5,539 nt of DNA from Bacillota bacterium (GTDB lineage Bacteria > Bacillota > Clostridia > Oscillospirales > Ruminococcaceae). Location of the stretch: positions 1 to 5,539 of the forward strand of contig JAEWYJ010000272.1 of NCBI GenBank assembly GCA_023395695.1, read 5' to 3'. The notes beneath the pieces were generated by a model. It searched no databases. It was not told where the DNA came from and worked only from the letters and a program-made list of their open reading frames with translations. Positions 1 through 5,210 of the stretch are shown in pieces (position 1 is the stretch's first letter; each line of letters starts with the position of its first letter). The position numbers and the translations under genes are program-made.

Positions 1-746
1 CCCGCTGGCGTATTAAAAACAAAGGACACCATGATCCCGATGCAAAAGCAGAGCACTGACAGCGCCGCCGCGCAGACAACCACGCCTTTAAAGCTGAAGA
101 ACAGTCGCATAGCCGAAAGCGCCGGAAAAATAACAAGGCTGGAGATGAGCAGCGCGCCCATCATGCGCATGCCGACCACCACCGTCACGGCGGTAAGCAT
201 AGCCAGCAATGTATTATAGGCGCCAACCCGCACACCGGTGGCCCGCCCGAAAGCCTCGTCAAAGGTAACGGCAAAAATGCGGTGATAGCAAAAAACATAA
301 AGCGAAAATACGACAGCCGACAGCACGGCTGCAAAAACGACGTCATTTTTGCTCATAGCCAGCACACTGCCGAAAAGATAGCCGTGAATATCGGCATTGA
401 TGCCGGAGGAAAGCGAGGCCGCCATAACCCCCACCGCCAGCGCCGAGGAAGAAATCATCGCAATGGCGGCGTCTCCGCGCATTGAGCCCTCCGCGCCGAT
501 GCGCAGCAGTAAAAACGCCGACAGCATCACGACCGGTACCGCCACCGCCAGCGGCGCAATATTAAACGCCATAGCGATGGCCACCGCGCCGAAGCCGACG
601 TGAGAAAGCCCGTCGCCAATCATCGAATAGCGCTTGAGCACCAAGCTGACGCCCAGCAACGCCAGACACAGCGACACCAGAATGCCCACCATAATTGCAC
701 GCGCCATAAAGCCGTAAGAAAACATTGTAATAATCAGGTTCAGCAT
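1..746 (-). CDS. znuB: ZnuB-type ABC-3 family metal permease, 3' end beyond the left edge
   Basis: This is the membrane-spanning subunit of a metal ABC importer (zinc, less certainly manganese). It forms the channel driven by the ATPase encoded upstream. 248 complete codons are visible and no stop is reached. The family is usually about 260-280 residues, so only the C-terminal end is missing. Hydrophobic segments lie roughly at residues 14-36, 53-80, 93-111, 135-153, 178-193, 196-212 and 222-244. Family landmarks are GDGLSHVGFG (44-53; ABC-3 proteins usually have GD-x-LSH followed by a glycine-rich run), DIHGYLFGSVL (119-129), the cytoplasmic DEAFGRATG (163-171, the likely ATPase-coupling loop) and ALLISSLVIFPA (198-209). 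The ATG at 746-744 is preceded by AAGGAG (759-754) with a 7-base spacer, which fixes the start. It is separated from znuC by an unusual 349-bp gap. The reading is solid; the metal specificity is inferred from the neighbouring Zur-like regulator. Confidence 0.93.
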   Translation of the reverse strand, partial: MLNLIITMFSYGFMARAIMVGILVSLCLALLGVSLVLKRYSMIGDGLSHVGFGAVAIAMAFNIAPLAVAVPVVMLSAFLLLRIGAEGSMRGDAAIAMISSSALAVGVMAASLSSGINADIHGYLFGSVLAMSKNDVVFAAVLSAVVFSLYVFCYHRIFAVTFDEAFGRATGVRVGAYNTLLAMLTAVTVVVGMRMMGALLISSLVIFPALSAMRLFFSFKGVVVCAAALSVLCFCIGIMVSFVFNTPA

Positions 747-775
747 CTAATTGCTCCTTATAATATAATCCGGCA

Positions 776-798
776 GACGCGCCTGTGCATGGCGCGTC
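776..798. repeat. Perfect 8-bp inverted repeat upstream of znuB
   Basis: GACGCGCC (776-783) and GGCGCGTC (791-798) are perfect inverted copies around a 7-base loop. The repeat lies about 30 bp ahead of the znuB start and directly abuts a second inverted repeat. In the znuB mRNA it would be a stable GC hairpin in the 5' leader. No U-run follows on either strand, so it is not an ordinary terminator. It could be an mRNA processing or stability element at the znuC-znuB junction, or a protein-binding site. The function is unknown. Confidence 0.6.
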
Positions 799-821
799 GT
801 TGCAAATAGCAACCTTGCAAC
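799..821. repeat. Second inverted repeat with alternative pairings (TTGCAA motifs)
   Basis: GTTGCAA (799-805) and TTGCAAC (815-821) form a perfect 7-bp inverted repeat with a 9-base spacer. The palindromic hexamer TTGCAA therefore occurs twice, at 800-805 and 815-820. An alternative hairpin pairs GTTGC (799-803) with GCAAC (809-813), so the arms can pair in two exclusive ways. It lies between the candidate plus-strand RNA and znuB, and could be an operator or leader structure affecting either. It does not match the Bacillus-type Zur box as I know it. Confidence 0.5.
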
Positions 822-849
822 TTATTGTCCTTATTTTAATTCTATTCTC

Positions 850-1060
850 GTCTCGTTCGTGCGCGGCTCAGCAAGAAGGGTTCATTCATGCACCGCCCCG
901 ACACAGCGTCGAGATTCCAGCACTGTTCAGCGGTTGATGACATCACTACCCTTATGGTGCCCGCCGCTCTTTCGGCATTCACTAAGCCTGCTTAATCCGC
1001 CTGTTGGTTTAACTATATAAGCCAAGCCTAAGACAGGCTGACAGCCTGTCACGTTTTTCT
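850..1060 (+). ncRNA. Candidate structured non-coding RNA, antisense to the znuC-znuB intergenic transcript
   Basis: No open reading frame explains this stretch, yet it is dense in pairing on the plus strand. Seen are: AAGGGT (876-881) with ACCCTT (948-953); GCACC (890-894) with GGTGC (956-960), which crosses the previous helix; CGAC/GTCG (899-902/908-911); GCCG/CGGC (963-966/973-976); an 8-bp hairpin 1004-1011/1018-1025; and a terminator hairpin 1032-1050 with a U-run. The 1004-1025 stem includes a U.G pair (1008-1021), which becomes an A-C mismatch on the minus strand, so the orientation is supported independently of the terminator. The 5' end is uncertain: TTGCAA (815-820) with TAATTC (837-842) is only a weak promoter candidate. 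Size, terminator and pseudoknot-like layout would fit a free-standing Clostridia RNA such as the raiA-motif class, but I cannot confirm any family from sequence. Confidence 0.5.
1032..1060 (+). terminator. Intrinsic terminator on the plus strand, inside the znuC-znuB gap
   Basis: GACAGGCT (1032-1039) and AGCCTGTC (1043-1050) form a perfect 8-bp stem with a 3-base loop, followed by ACG and TTTTTCT (1054-1060). On the minus strand the stem is instead followed by TTAGG with no U-run, so it terminates plus-strand transcription, opposite to the znu operon. No plus-strand protein gene precedes it, which implies a non-coding transcript. Confidence 0.75.
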
Positions 1061-1080
1061 ATTTTATATGGCTATAAAAT
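1061..1080. repeat. AT-rich perfect inverted repeat after znuC
   Basis: ATTTTATA (1061-1068) and TATAAAAT (1073-1080) are perfect inverted copies around the 4-base loop TGGC, 15 bp after the znuC stop. The stem is all A-T, and on the minus strand only an A-rich tract follows, so it is not a convincing terminator for znuC. It may protect the 3' end of the zur-znuC message or simply flank the plus-strand terminator. Confidence 0.4.
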
Positions 1081-1095
1081 ACCCGGCGCACCCTG

Positions 1096-1800
1096 TCAGG
1101 CGTCGGCCCTGTCCCCCAGAAGACGGTGCGCCGCGTCGCTTTTATAATAGTCCGCCGCCGGCCCAAAATAGGCGCAGCCACTGTCCATATGCAAAATCTT
1201 ACCCGCACGGCGCGCCGCCTGCAGGTCGTGCAGCACCATGAGAATGGTGACGCCGTGCCGGGTGTTAAGATGGTCGATAATGGCATAAAGCTCGGTAGCC
1301 GCCGCCGGGTCCAGCGCCGCCGCAGGCTCGTCGAGCAGCAGCAGCTTATCGGTGGCGCAAAGCGCGCGCGCCAGCAGCACACGCTGGCGCTGCCCGCCGG
1401 AAAGCGCTTTAAACGACCGTTTTTTCAAGTCCGACACCCCCAGCTGGGCCAGCGCCTTTTCAGCCCTCGCCTTTTGCGCTGCCGAATAAAACGGGCTGTA
1501 GCCCCCGGCGCCCAGACAGCCGGAAAGCACCACCTCCCACACCGAGGCGGGAAAATCGCGCTGCGCCATCGACTGCTGCGGCAGATATCCAATCTCGCGC
1601 GGCGTAACGCCGTTAAAGACAATTTCTCCGGCGCGCGGCTGCTGCAGGCCCAAAAGCGCCTTGACCAGCGTCGACTTGCCCGAACCGTTTTCCCCGACAA
1701 TGCAGATATAGTCCCCGGCCTCGACCGAGAAGGAAAGATCTCTGACAGCCACCTGGGCGCCATAGCTCATGGTTAAATTTTTACATTCTATCATCGGCAC
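1096..1800 (-). CDS. znuC: ZnuC-type metal ABC transporter ATP-binding protein
   Basis: This cytoplasmic ATPase powers metal import through the ZnuB permease. The 234-residue protein has every nucleotide-binding landmark in order: Walker A GENGSGKST (36-44), Q-loop glutamine in LPQQ (75/76), signature LSGGQ (133-137), Walker B LLLLDEP (153-159), D-loop ALD (162-164) and switch histidine H191. Walker B continues DEPAAALDP where many relatives have DEPTAGLDP; all catalytic residues are kept. I take the GTG at 1800-1798 as start because AGAGGA (1816-1811) lies 10 bases upstream; an ATG two codons in (1794) would leave 16 bases. Only three bases separate it from the stop of the Fur-family gene upstream, so the two are surely co-transcribed. 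Zinc rather than manganese is inferred from the regulator; an Mn/Fe transporter ATPase would look similar. Confidence 0.95.
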   Translation of the reverse strand: MPMIECKNLTMSYGAQVAVRDLSFSVEAGDYICIVGENGSGKSTLVKALLGLQQPRAGEIVFNGVTPREIGYLPQQSMAQRDFPASVWEVVLSGCLGAGGYSPFYSAAQKARAEKALAQLGVSDLKKRSFKALSGGQRQRVLLARALCATDKLLLLDEPAAALDPAAATELYAIIDHLNTRHGVTILMVLHDLQAARRAGKILHMDSGCAYFGPAADYYKSDAAHRLLGDRADA

Positions 1801-1803
1801 GGG

Positions 1804-2271
1804 TTATTCATCCTCTCGCATATCTTCGGCACAGTCACGCCGTTTATCCTCGTCACCGGGCCGGGCCCGCTGCTTATCGGCACACTGCACACAGCGGCCT
1901 ACCAATACAATCTGGGCCGCGTCCAGCTCAAAGCCATGCTCCTCATGCACATGCTCGGCCAGCTTATCAATATAATCGCATTTTAAGTGGGTTAAAGCGC
2001 CGCAGCAGGCACATTTTAAATGGTAATGCTCCGGCAGCGGCCCCGGCTGGTATTCAAAGCAGGCGCTTTTGCCCTCGCCAAACTGATATTTTCGCACGCT
2101 GCCCTGTTCAATCAGCCGCTCAAGGTTGCGGTAGACCGTTGCCTTACCCACCGGTCTGCCGTAGCGCTCAAGCAGCGTCACAATCTCCTCAGCGGTAAAA
2201 TGCTCACCGCCATGCGCCCGCAGCAGTTCGAGAATGACCGCCCTCTGCCGCGTTTTATAGCCTTCAGCCAC
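1804..2271 (-). CDS. zur: Fur-family metal-dependent repressor, probably Zur
   Basis: This DNA-binding repressor senses a metal, most likely zinc, and would repress its own operon when the metal is plentiful. The 155-residue protein has an N-terminal winged helix (about 5-74) with the Fur-type recognition helix GKATVYRNLERL (42-53). A C-terminal dimerisation/metal domain follows: HYH (82-84), the structural zinc pair C87-x2-C90, a histidine cluster H107/H109/H112 and the second pair C127-x2-C130. From about 132 to 155 there is a hydrophilic, strongly charged tail longer than typical. The start is GTG (2271-2269), directly after an in-frame TAA, with GGGGTG six bases upstream. It leads the operon with znuC and probably znuB, which argues for Zur over Fur, PerR or MntR, but residues alone do not settle the metal. 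A palindrome in the leader suggests autoregulation. Confidence 0.92.
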   Translation of the reverse strand: MAEGYKTRQRAVILELLRAHGGEHFTAEEIVTLLERYGRPVGKATVYRNLERLIEQGSVRKYQFGEGKSACFEYQPGPLPEHYHLKCACCGALTHLKCDYIDKLAEHVHEEHGFELDAAQIVLVGRCVQCADKQRARPGDEDKRRDCAEDMREDE

Positions 2272-2301
2272 GCCTTACACCCCATTCAACACCGTTATTC
2301 T

Positions 2302-2312
2302 CTCAATTTGAG
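2302..2312. promoter_or_regulatory. Possible Fur/Zur-family operator
   Basis: CTCAATTTGAG is a perfect 5-1-5 palindrome centred on 2307. It lies roughly 13-23 bp downstream of the -10 box of the zur-znuC promoter, near or just after the expected transcription start, where bound repressor would block initiation. Odd-centred symmetry is typical of Fur-family operators, although those are usually 7-1-7 and this one does not extend further. It does not match the classical Bacillus Zur box. Confidence 0.35.
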
Positions 2313-2324
2313 TTTCGTTTTCAT

Positions 2325-2353
2325 ATTTTATGCTGTTGGGGCAAAAAAGTCAA
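2325..2353 (-). promoter_or_regulatory. Sigma-A-type promoter of the zur-znuC operon
   Basis: On the minus strand TTGACT (2353-2348) and TAAAAT (2330-2325) are separated by exactly 17 bp; each box matches the housekeeping consensus at five of six positions. The expected start is near 2318, leaving a leader of about 47 bases before the GTG of zur. It sits just downstream of the terminator of the preceding operon, so the metal operon has its own independent promoter. Confidence 0.75.
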
Positions 2354-2395
2354 GAAAAGCTGTTATAAAAGCGTGTTCGACACAAATTTTTTTAC

Positions 2396-2430
2396 AATTA
2401 AAAAGCGCAGGGCCCCGCCGCCCTGCGCTT
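2396..2430 (-). terminator. Intrinsic terminator of the GIY-YIG/DUF2087 operon
   Basis: AAGCGCAGGG (2403-2412) and CCCTGCGCTT (2421-2430) form a perfect 10-bp stem with an 8-base loop. On the minus strand it runs into a U-tract (TTTTT, then AATTG). On the plus strand no T-run follows. It ends transcription about 70 bp after the DUF2087 gene and insulates it from the zur promoter. Confidence 0.88.
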
Positions 2431-2502
2431 ACGCTTCTGATTACAGGTATACCGCCCAAAAAACACAACAAGCCGCCAAGGCATCTGGTTTTTAGTGGGG
2501 AA

Positions 2503-2775
2503 TTATATATGTCCGGGCCTCCAATATTGGGAGCCGTCACGCTTTCGGCAAAGTAACCCGCCGTCAACCAGCTCGCGCCTGAGTATAAAGTAGTCGTTAA
2601 AGGTATGCCATTGCAGACAGAGGGCATTGACCGCCTTTTCGCTATAGACACTGTCCGTTTCAAACTTCCCGGCTAAATAGGCCAGCACCGCAGTCCGGAT
2701 TTTCTGCTTCTGCGGCAGCTGCACAATTTTCCCCGAGGCATCGAGAAACCTGTCGATATTTATTGTCTGAGCCAT
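2503..2775 (-). CDS. DUF2087 domain protein
   Basis: This 90-residue soluble protein is made up almost entirely of a DUF2087 domain (about residues 8-88). Features I associate with the family are an N-terminal FLD-x-x-G-K segment (10-16) followed by basic residues, LAYLAGKF (31-38), YSEKAVN (44-50), the WHTFNDY core (56-62), RRELVDGGLL (66-75) and a final DGSQYWR (80-86). DUF2087 often occurs as the C-terminal half of ArsR-like regulators or stands alone; here there is no helix-turn-helix domain attached. No enzymatic function is established that I can point to. The ATG at 2775 is preceded by GGGGGA (2786-2781) with a 5-base spacer. It follows the GIY-YIG-like gene by 15 bp and shares its terminator, so the two are one transcript. 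The domain assignment is from recognised motifs; the role is unknown. Confidence 0.85.
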   Translation of the reverse strand: MAQTINIDRFLDASGKIVQLPQKQKIRTAVLAYLAGKFETDSVYSEKAVNALCLQWHTFNDYFILRRELVDGGLLCRKRDGSQYWRPGHI

Positions 2776-2790
2776 TTCAATCCCCCGTGT

Positions 2791-3123
2791 TTATCCTTTC
2801 AGCTTTTCTGTCCACAGCTGTAACAGGACGGCAACGTCCTCTGCAAATTCCCTGTCGGTCTGTGTATCTTTCTTTTTAAGCGTCTCCAGCACTTCAAAAG
2901 AGAATGCCTCCGCGCCGTGACGCACCCAAGCCCCGGCCATACAGGGCTCAGGGTGAAAATTAGTCGAAACCGAAAAGGCAAACCGATTTTTGTCGCCCTG
3001 CATATTGGTTGTGGCACGCAGCCACACCTCATTGGCCGGCGCGCATCTGATACAAAATACGCCCCCAACAACCGTTCGGTTTTTATACTGCGCTTTAAGC
3101 GCTTTTTTGGCGCATGCATCCAT
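2791..3123 (-). CDS. Small GIY-YIG-like protein with degenerate catalytic motifs
   Basis: This 110-residue soluble protein resembles the short GIY-YIG-fold proteins that accompany DUF2087 in Bacillota. It opens with a lysine-rich helix ending in YKNR (13-16). GGVFCI (20-25) replaces the GIY strand and VWLRAT (33-38) replaces YIG. NFHP (55-58), a W66-to-G70 helix and FSFEVLETL (74-82) follow, then an acidic C-terminal helix. Both signature tyrosines are replaced (F23, W34), so nuclease activity is doubtful and a binding role is more likely. I choose the ATG at 3123 because AAGGTG lies 8 bases upstream and the resulting start MDACAKK fits relatives; a TTG seven codons earlier (3144) is in frame but has no better ribosome binding site. 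It is the first gene of a two-gene operon with the DUF2087 gene. An alternative is that this is a divergent, uncharacterised family. Confidence 0.8.
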   Translation of the reverse strand: MDACAKKALKAQYKNRTVVGGVFCIRCAPANEVWLRATTNMQGDKNRFAFSVSTNFHPEPCMAGAWVRHGAEAFSFEVLETLKKKDTQTDREFAEDVAVLLQLWTEKLKG

Positions 3124-3192
3124 TTGCACCACACCTTCTTTCAATTATTTTTAACATCTACAGTGTGCAACGCGGCTTTGTCCTTGCGGATT

Positions 3193-3221
3193 ATCGTAGC
3201 ATCCGGCGACGAAAAAAACAA
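3193..3221 (-). promoter_or_regulatory. Probable promoter of the GIY-YIG/DUF2087 operon
   Basis: On the minus strand TTGTTT (3221-3216) and TACGAT (3198-3193) are 17 bp apart, and the -10 box is preceded by TG plus one base (extended -10). The start would be near 3186, giving a leader of about 60 bases. The boxes are imperfect, so this is a candidate. It is divergent from the glycosylase promoter, with about 60 bp between the two -35 boxes. Confidence 0.45.
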
Positions 3222-3283
3222 TAAACGCTCCGTTGAGTTGTCGTTCACCGATGCACAGCCGGGCAAAGCAAGCGGTTTTTGAG

Positions 3284-3312
3284 ATGACAAACGCGTGCCG
3301 CCATGCTATACT
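3284..3312 (+). promoter_or_regulatory. Promoter of the glycosylase and ammonia-lyase genes
   Basis: ATGACA (3284-3289) and TATACT (3307-3312) are 17 bp apart; both match the sigma-A consensus at five of six positions. The -10 box is preceded by TGC, an extended -10 element. The start would fall near 3319, leaving about 80 bases of leader. No SOS (LexA) box of the Bacillota type was seen near it. Confidence 0.7.
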
Positions 3313-3399
3313 GATTTGGAATATGGTTGCCTGTCCGGGGCCTCTGATACGATAACGAAGGGGCGGCGGGCATCCGGCCGGTTTTATGGAGGGATCAGC

Positions 3400-3975
3400 A
3401 TGGCAAACAGTCTGGCCGAGCTTCGGGAAACATTGAAAAATTGCAGGGGATGCCGCCTGTGCGAGCAACGGCGCAACGTCGTATTCGGCGTGGGGCCGGA
3501 GCATGCGCGGGTGCTGCTTATAGGCGAGGGGCCCGGCCAGACCGAGGATGAGCGGGGTGAGCCGTTTGTAGGCCGCGCCGGTGTTCTGCTGGATAAAATG
3601 CTCGACGCCGTTGGGTTGTCCCGTGAAAAAAACGTCTTTATCGCCAATATGGTTAAATGCCGCCCACCCCAAAACCGCGACCCGCAGCCTGACGAAATGG
3701 AGGCCTGCCTCCCCTTTTTGCGGGAGCAGGTGCGCTTTATTCGCCCGCGCATCATTGTTTGCGTGGGGCGCATTGCGGCACAGCGGCTTATTGCGGCCGA
3801 CTTTAAGGTCACCAGACAGCACGGGGAGTTCTACGACAAAAACGGCGTGCTGATGATGGGCACGCTGCATCCCGCCGCGCTGCTGCGCAATCCCAGTCAA
3901 AAGCCAATGGCTTTTGAAGACTGGCTGAAGCTGCGTGAGATCATCAAAAAGGAATGTCCCGAGGTGTATCAATAA
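3400..3975 (+). CDS. Family 4 uracil-DNA glycosylase (iron-sulfur type)
   Basis: This enzyme removes uracil from DNA, as arises from cytosine deamination or dUTP incorporation, leaving an abasic site for base-excision repair. The 191-residue protein has the family 4 layout. Four cysteines suit the [4Fe-4S] cluster: C15 and C18 (C-x2-C), C87 and C103. The active-site segment is GEGPGQTEDERG (42-53), followed by PFVGRAGVLLDKML (55-68). NMVKCRPPQNRDP (83-95) leads into the third cysteine region, and HPAALLRN (157-164) holds the second catalytic motif. Length fits the family (about 190-220). The open frame runs 35 codons further upstream, but ATG 3400 has GGAGGG (3388-3393) seven bases before it and gives the usual N-terminus. 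It is followed after 23 bp by the ammonia-lyase gene in the same direction, so co-transcription is likely although the functions are unrelated. Confidence 0.95.
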   Translation: MANSLAELRETLKNCRGCRLCEQRRNVVFGVGPEHARVLLIGEGPGQTEDERGEPFVGRAGVLLDKMLDAVGLSREKNVFIANMVKCRPPQNRDPQPDEMEACLPFLREQVRFIRPRIIVCVGRIAAQRLIAADFKVTRQHGEFYDKNGVLMMGTLHPAALLRNPSQKPMAFEDWLKLREIIKKECPEVYQ

Positions 3976-3998
3976 CAAACATTTTTGGAGGAGACATC

Positions 3999-5210
3999 AT
4001 GAGCAAAGTGCTGTGGGCAAAAAACACCCTGCCCAAAACTGACGACCGCTACCTTGCGCTGATGACCACTGACGCGGTAAAAAGCGCGCTGGCCTTTCAC
4101 CGCAGCTTTCCCGAATACGCCGTCACGCCGTTGCATCCGCTTAAAGCCTTTGCGACCGAGCTGGGTTTGGGCGGGCTTTATGTCAAGGATGAGTCCTACC
4201 GCTTCGGCCTTAATGCCTTTAAGGTGCTGGGCGGCGCTTATGCCATCGGTAAATTTGTCGCCGGGCAGCTTGGGCGCGACATTAAAGAGGCCGATTACGC
4301 CTTTCTGACCTCCGAAGAATTTAAGCGCGACTTTGCGCCCTGTAGCTTTTTCACCGCGACCGACGGCAACCACGGGCGCGGGGTGGCCTGGGCCGCCAAC
4401 CGCTTGGGGCAAAGGGCCATCGTGCTCATGCCCGCCGGTACCGTTAAAAGCCGCTATGAAAATATTAAAGGCCTTGGCGCCGACGTTACGATAGAGCCGC
4501 TTAACTATGACGATTGCGTGCGCGAGGCCGCCAGACTGGCGGCTCAAACACCGGCCGGCGTTGTTGTACAGGATACCGCATGGGAGGGCTACGAGCAAAT
4601 TCCGGGACATATTATGCAGGGCTACGGCACGCTGATTGCCGAGGCCATCGACCAACTGGCGCAAAATGGCGTCACGCCCACCCATGTATTGGTGCAGGCG
4701 GGCGTCGGCTCGCTGGCAGCGGCGGTGCAGGGCTACCTTGTCAACCGTTTCCCGCAAAACACCCCCAAGGTTGCAGTCGTGGAATGCCGTGCGGCCGACT
4801 GCTTCTACCGCTCTGCCGCTGCGGCGGACGGCGAGGCGCAGGCTGTGGGCGGTGCGCTTGATTCGATTATGGCGGGGCTTTGCTGCGGCGAGGCCAGCCC
4901 CATCGCATGGGATATTCTGAAAAACCACGCGGCGGTCTTTTGCTCCTGCGACGACAGCGTGTCGGCGGCGGGTATTCGCAGGCTCTCATCCCCCATTGCG
5001 GGCGACCCACGCATCGTCTCCGGCGAAAGCGGCGCGGTGGGCATGGGACTTTTGGACCTTCTGTGCCGCGACAACCATTATGCTGATTTAAAGGATGCTT
5101 TCGGCCTGAACGAAACCTCACAGGTGCTTTTAATTTCGACCGAGGGGGACACCGACCCCGAGCGCTACCGCGCCATTGTCTGGGACGGCGCTTATCCCAG
5201 CGCTCAGTAG
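3999..5210 (+). CDS. dpaL: Diaminopropionate ammonia-lyase (PLP-dependent)
   Basis: This cytoplasmic PLP enzyme of fold type II breaks 2,3-diaminopropionate into pyruvate and two ammonia molecules, allowing the amino acid to be detoxified or used as a carbon and nitrogen source. The 403-residue length fits E. coli/Salmonella DpaL (YgeX). The PLP lysine is K75 within FGLNAFKVLGG (69-79). The cofactor-ring contact and acid/base segment is TATDGNHGRG (119-128), with D122 corresponding to the aspartate described as catalytic for one substrate isomer in Salmonella. QDTAWEGYEQIPGHIMQGY (191-209) is highly characteristic, GVGSLA (235-240) is the phosphate-binding glycine loop, and a conserved SGESGAVG lies in the C-terminal third. 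ATG 3999 is preceded by GGAGGAG (3987-3993) with a 5-base spacer; an in-frame upstream ATG at 3954 lies inside the glycosylase gene and is rejected. The usual ygeW/ygeY partners are not here. Confidence 0.95.
   Translation: MSKVLWAKNTLPKTDDRYLALMTTDAVKSALAFHRSFPEYAVTPLHPLKAFATELGLGGLYVKDESYRFGLNAFKVLGGAYAIGKFVAGQLGRDIKEADYAFLTSEEFKRDFAPCSFFTATDGNHGRGVAWAANRLGQRAIVLMPAGTVKSRYENIKGLGADVTIEPLNYDDCVREAARLAAQTPAGVVVQDTAWEGYEQIPGHIMQGYGTLIAEAIDQLAQNGVTPTHVLVQAGVGSLAAAVQGYLVNRFPQNTPKVAVVECRAADCFYRSAAAADGEAQAVGGALDSIMAGLCCGEASPIAWDILKNHAAVFCSCDDSVSAAGIRRLSSPIAGDPRIVSGESGAVGMGLLDLLCRDNHYADLKDAFGLNETSQVLLISTEGDTDPERYRAIVWDGAYPSAQ

Noticed and set aside
1032..1050. Hairpin read as a terminator of znuC on the minus strand
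   Set aside because: The stem is followed on the minus strand by TTAGGCTTGG with no U-run, whereas the plus strand has TTTTTCT directly after it.
850..1060. Assignment of the candidate RNA to 6S RNA, tmRNA, RNase P, SRP RNA or a known metal riboswitch
   Set aside because: None of the conserved segments of these RNAs that I can recall is visible on either strand.
1126..1776. 216-codon plus-strand frame opposite znuC
   Set aside because: It is the antisense shadow of a well-supported ABC ATPase; its translation is arginine- and histidine-rich with no recognisable domain.
3295..3399. 35-codon N-terminal extension of the glycosylase
   Set aside because: The extension starts before the -10 box (3307-3312), so a transcript from that promoter could not encode it; the ATG at 3400 has a good ribosome binding site and gives the usual family length.
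3151..3978. 275-codon minus-strand frame opposite the uracil-DNA glycosylase
   Set aside because: The plus-strand gene has all family motifs, a promoter and a ribosome binding site; the minus frame has none of these and is a GC-bias shadow.
3969..4928. 319-codon minus-strand frame opposite dpaL
   Set aside because: The plus-strand gene is unmistakable; the antisense frame shows no domain and no ribosome binding site.
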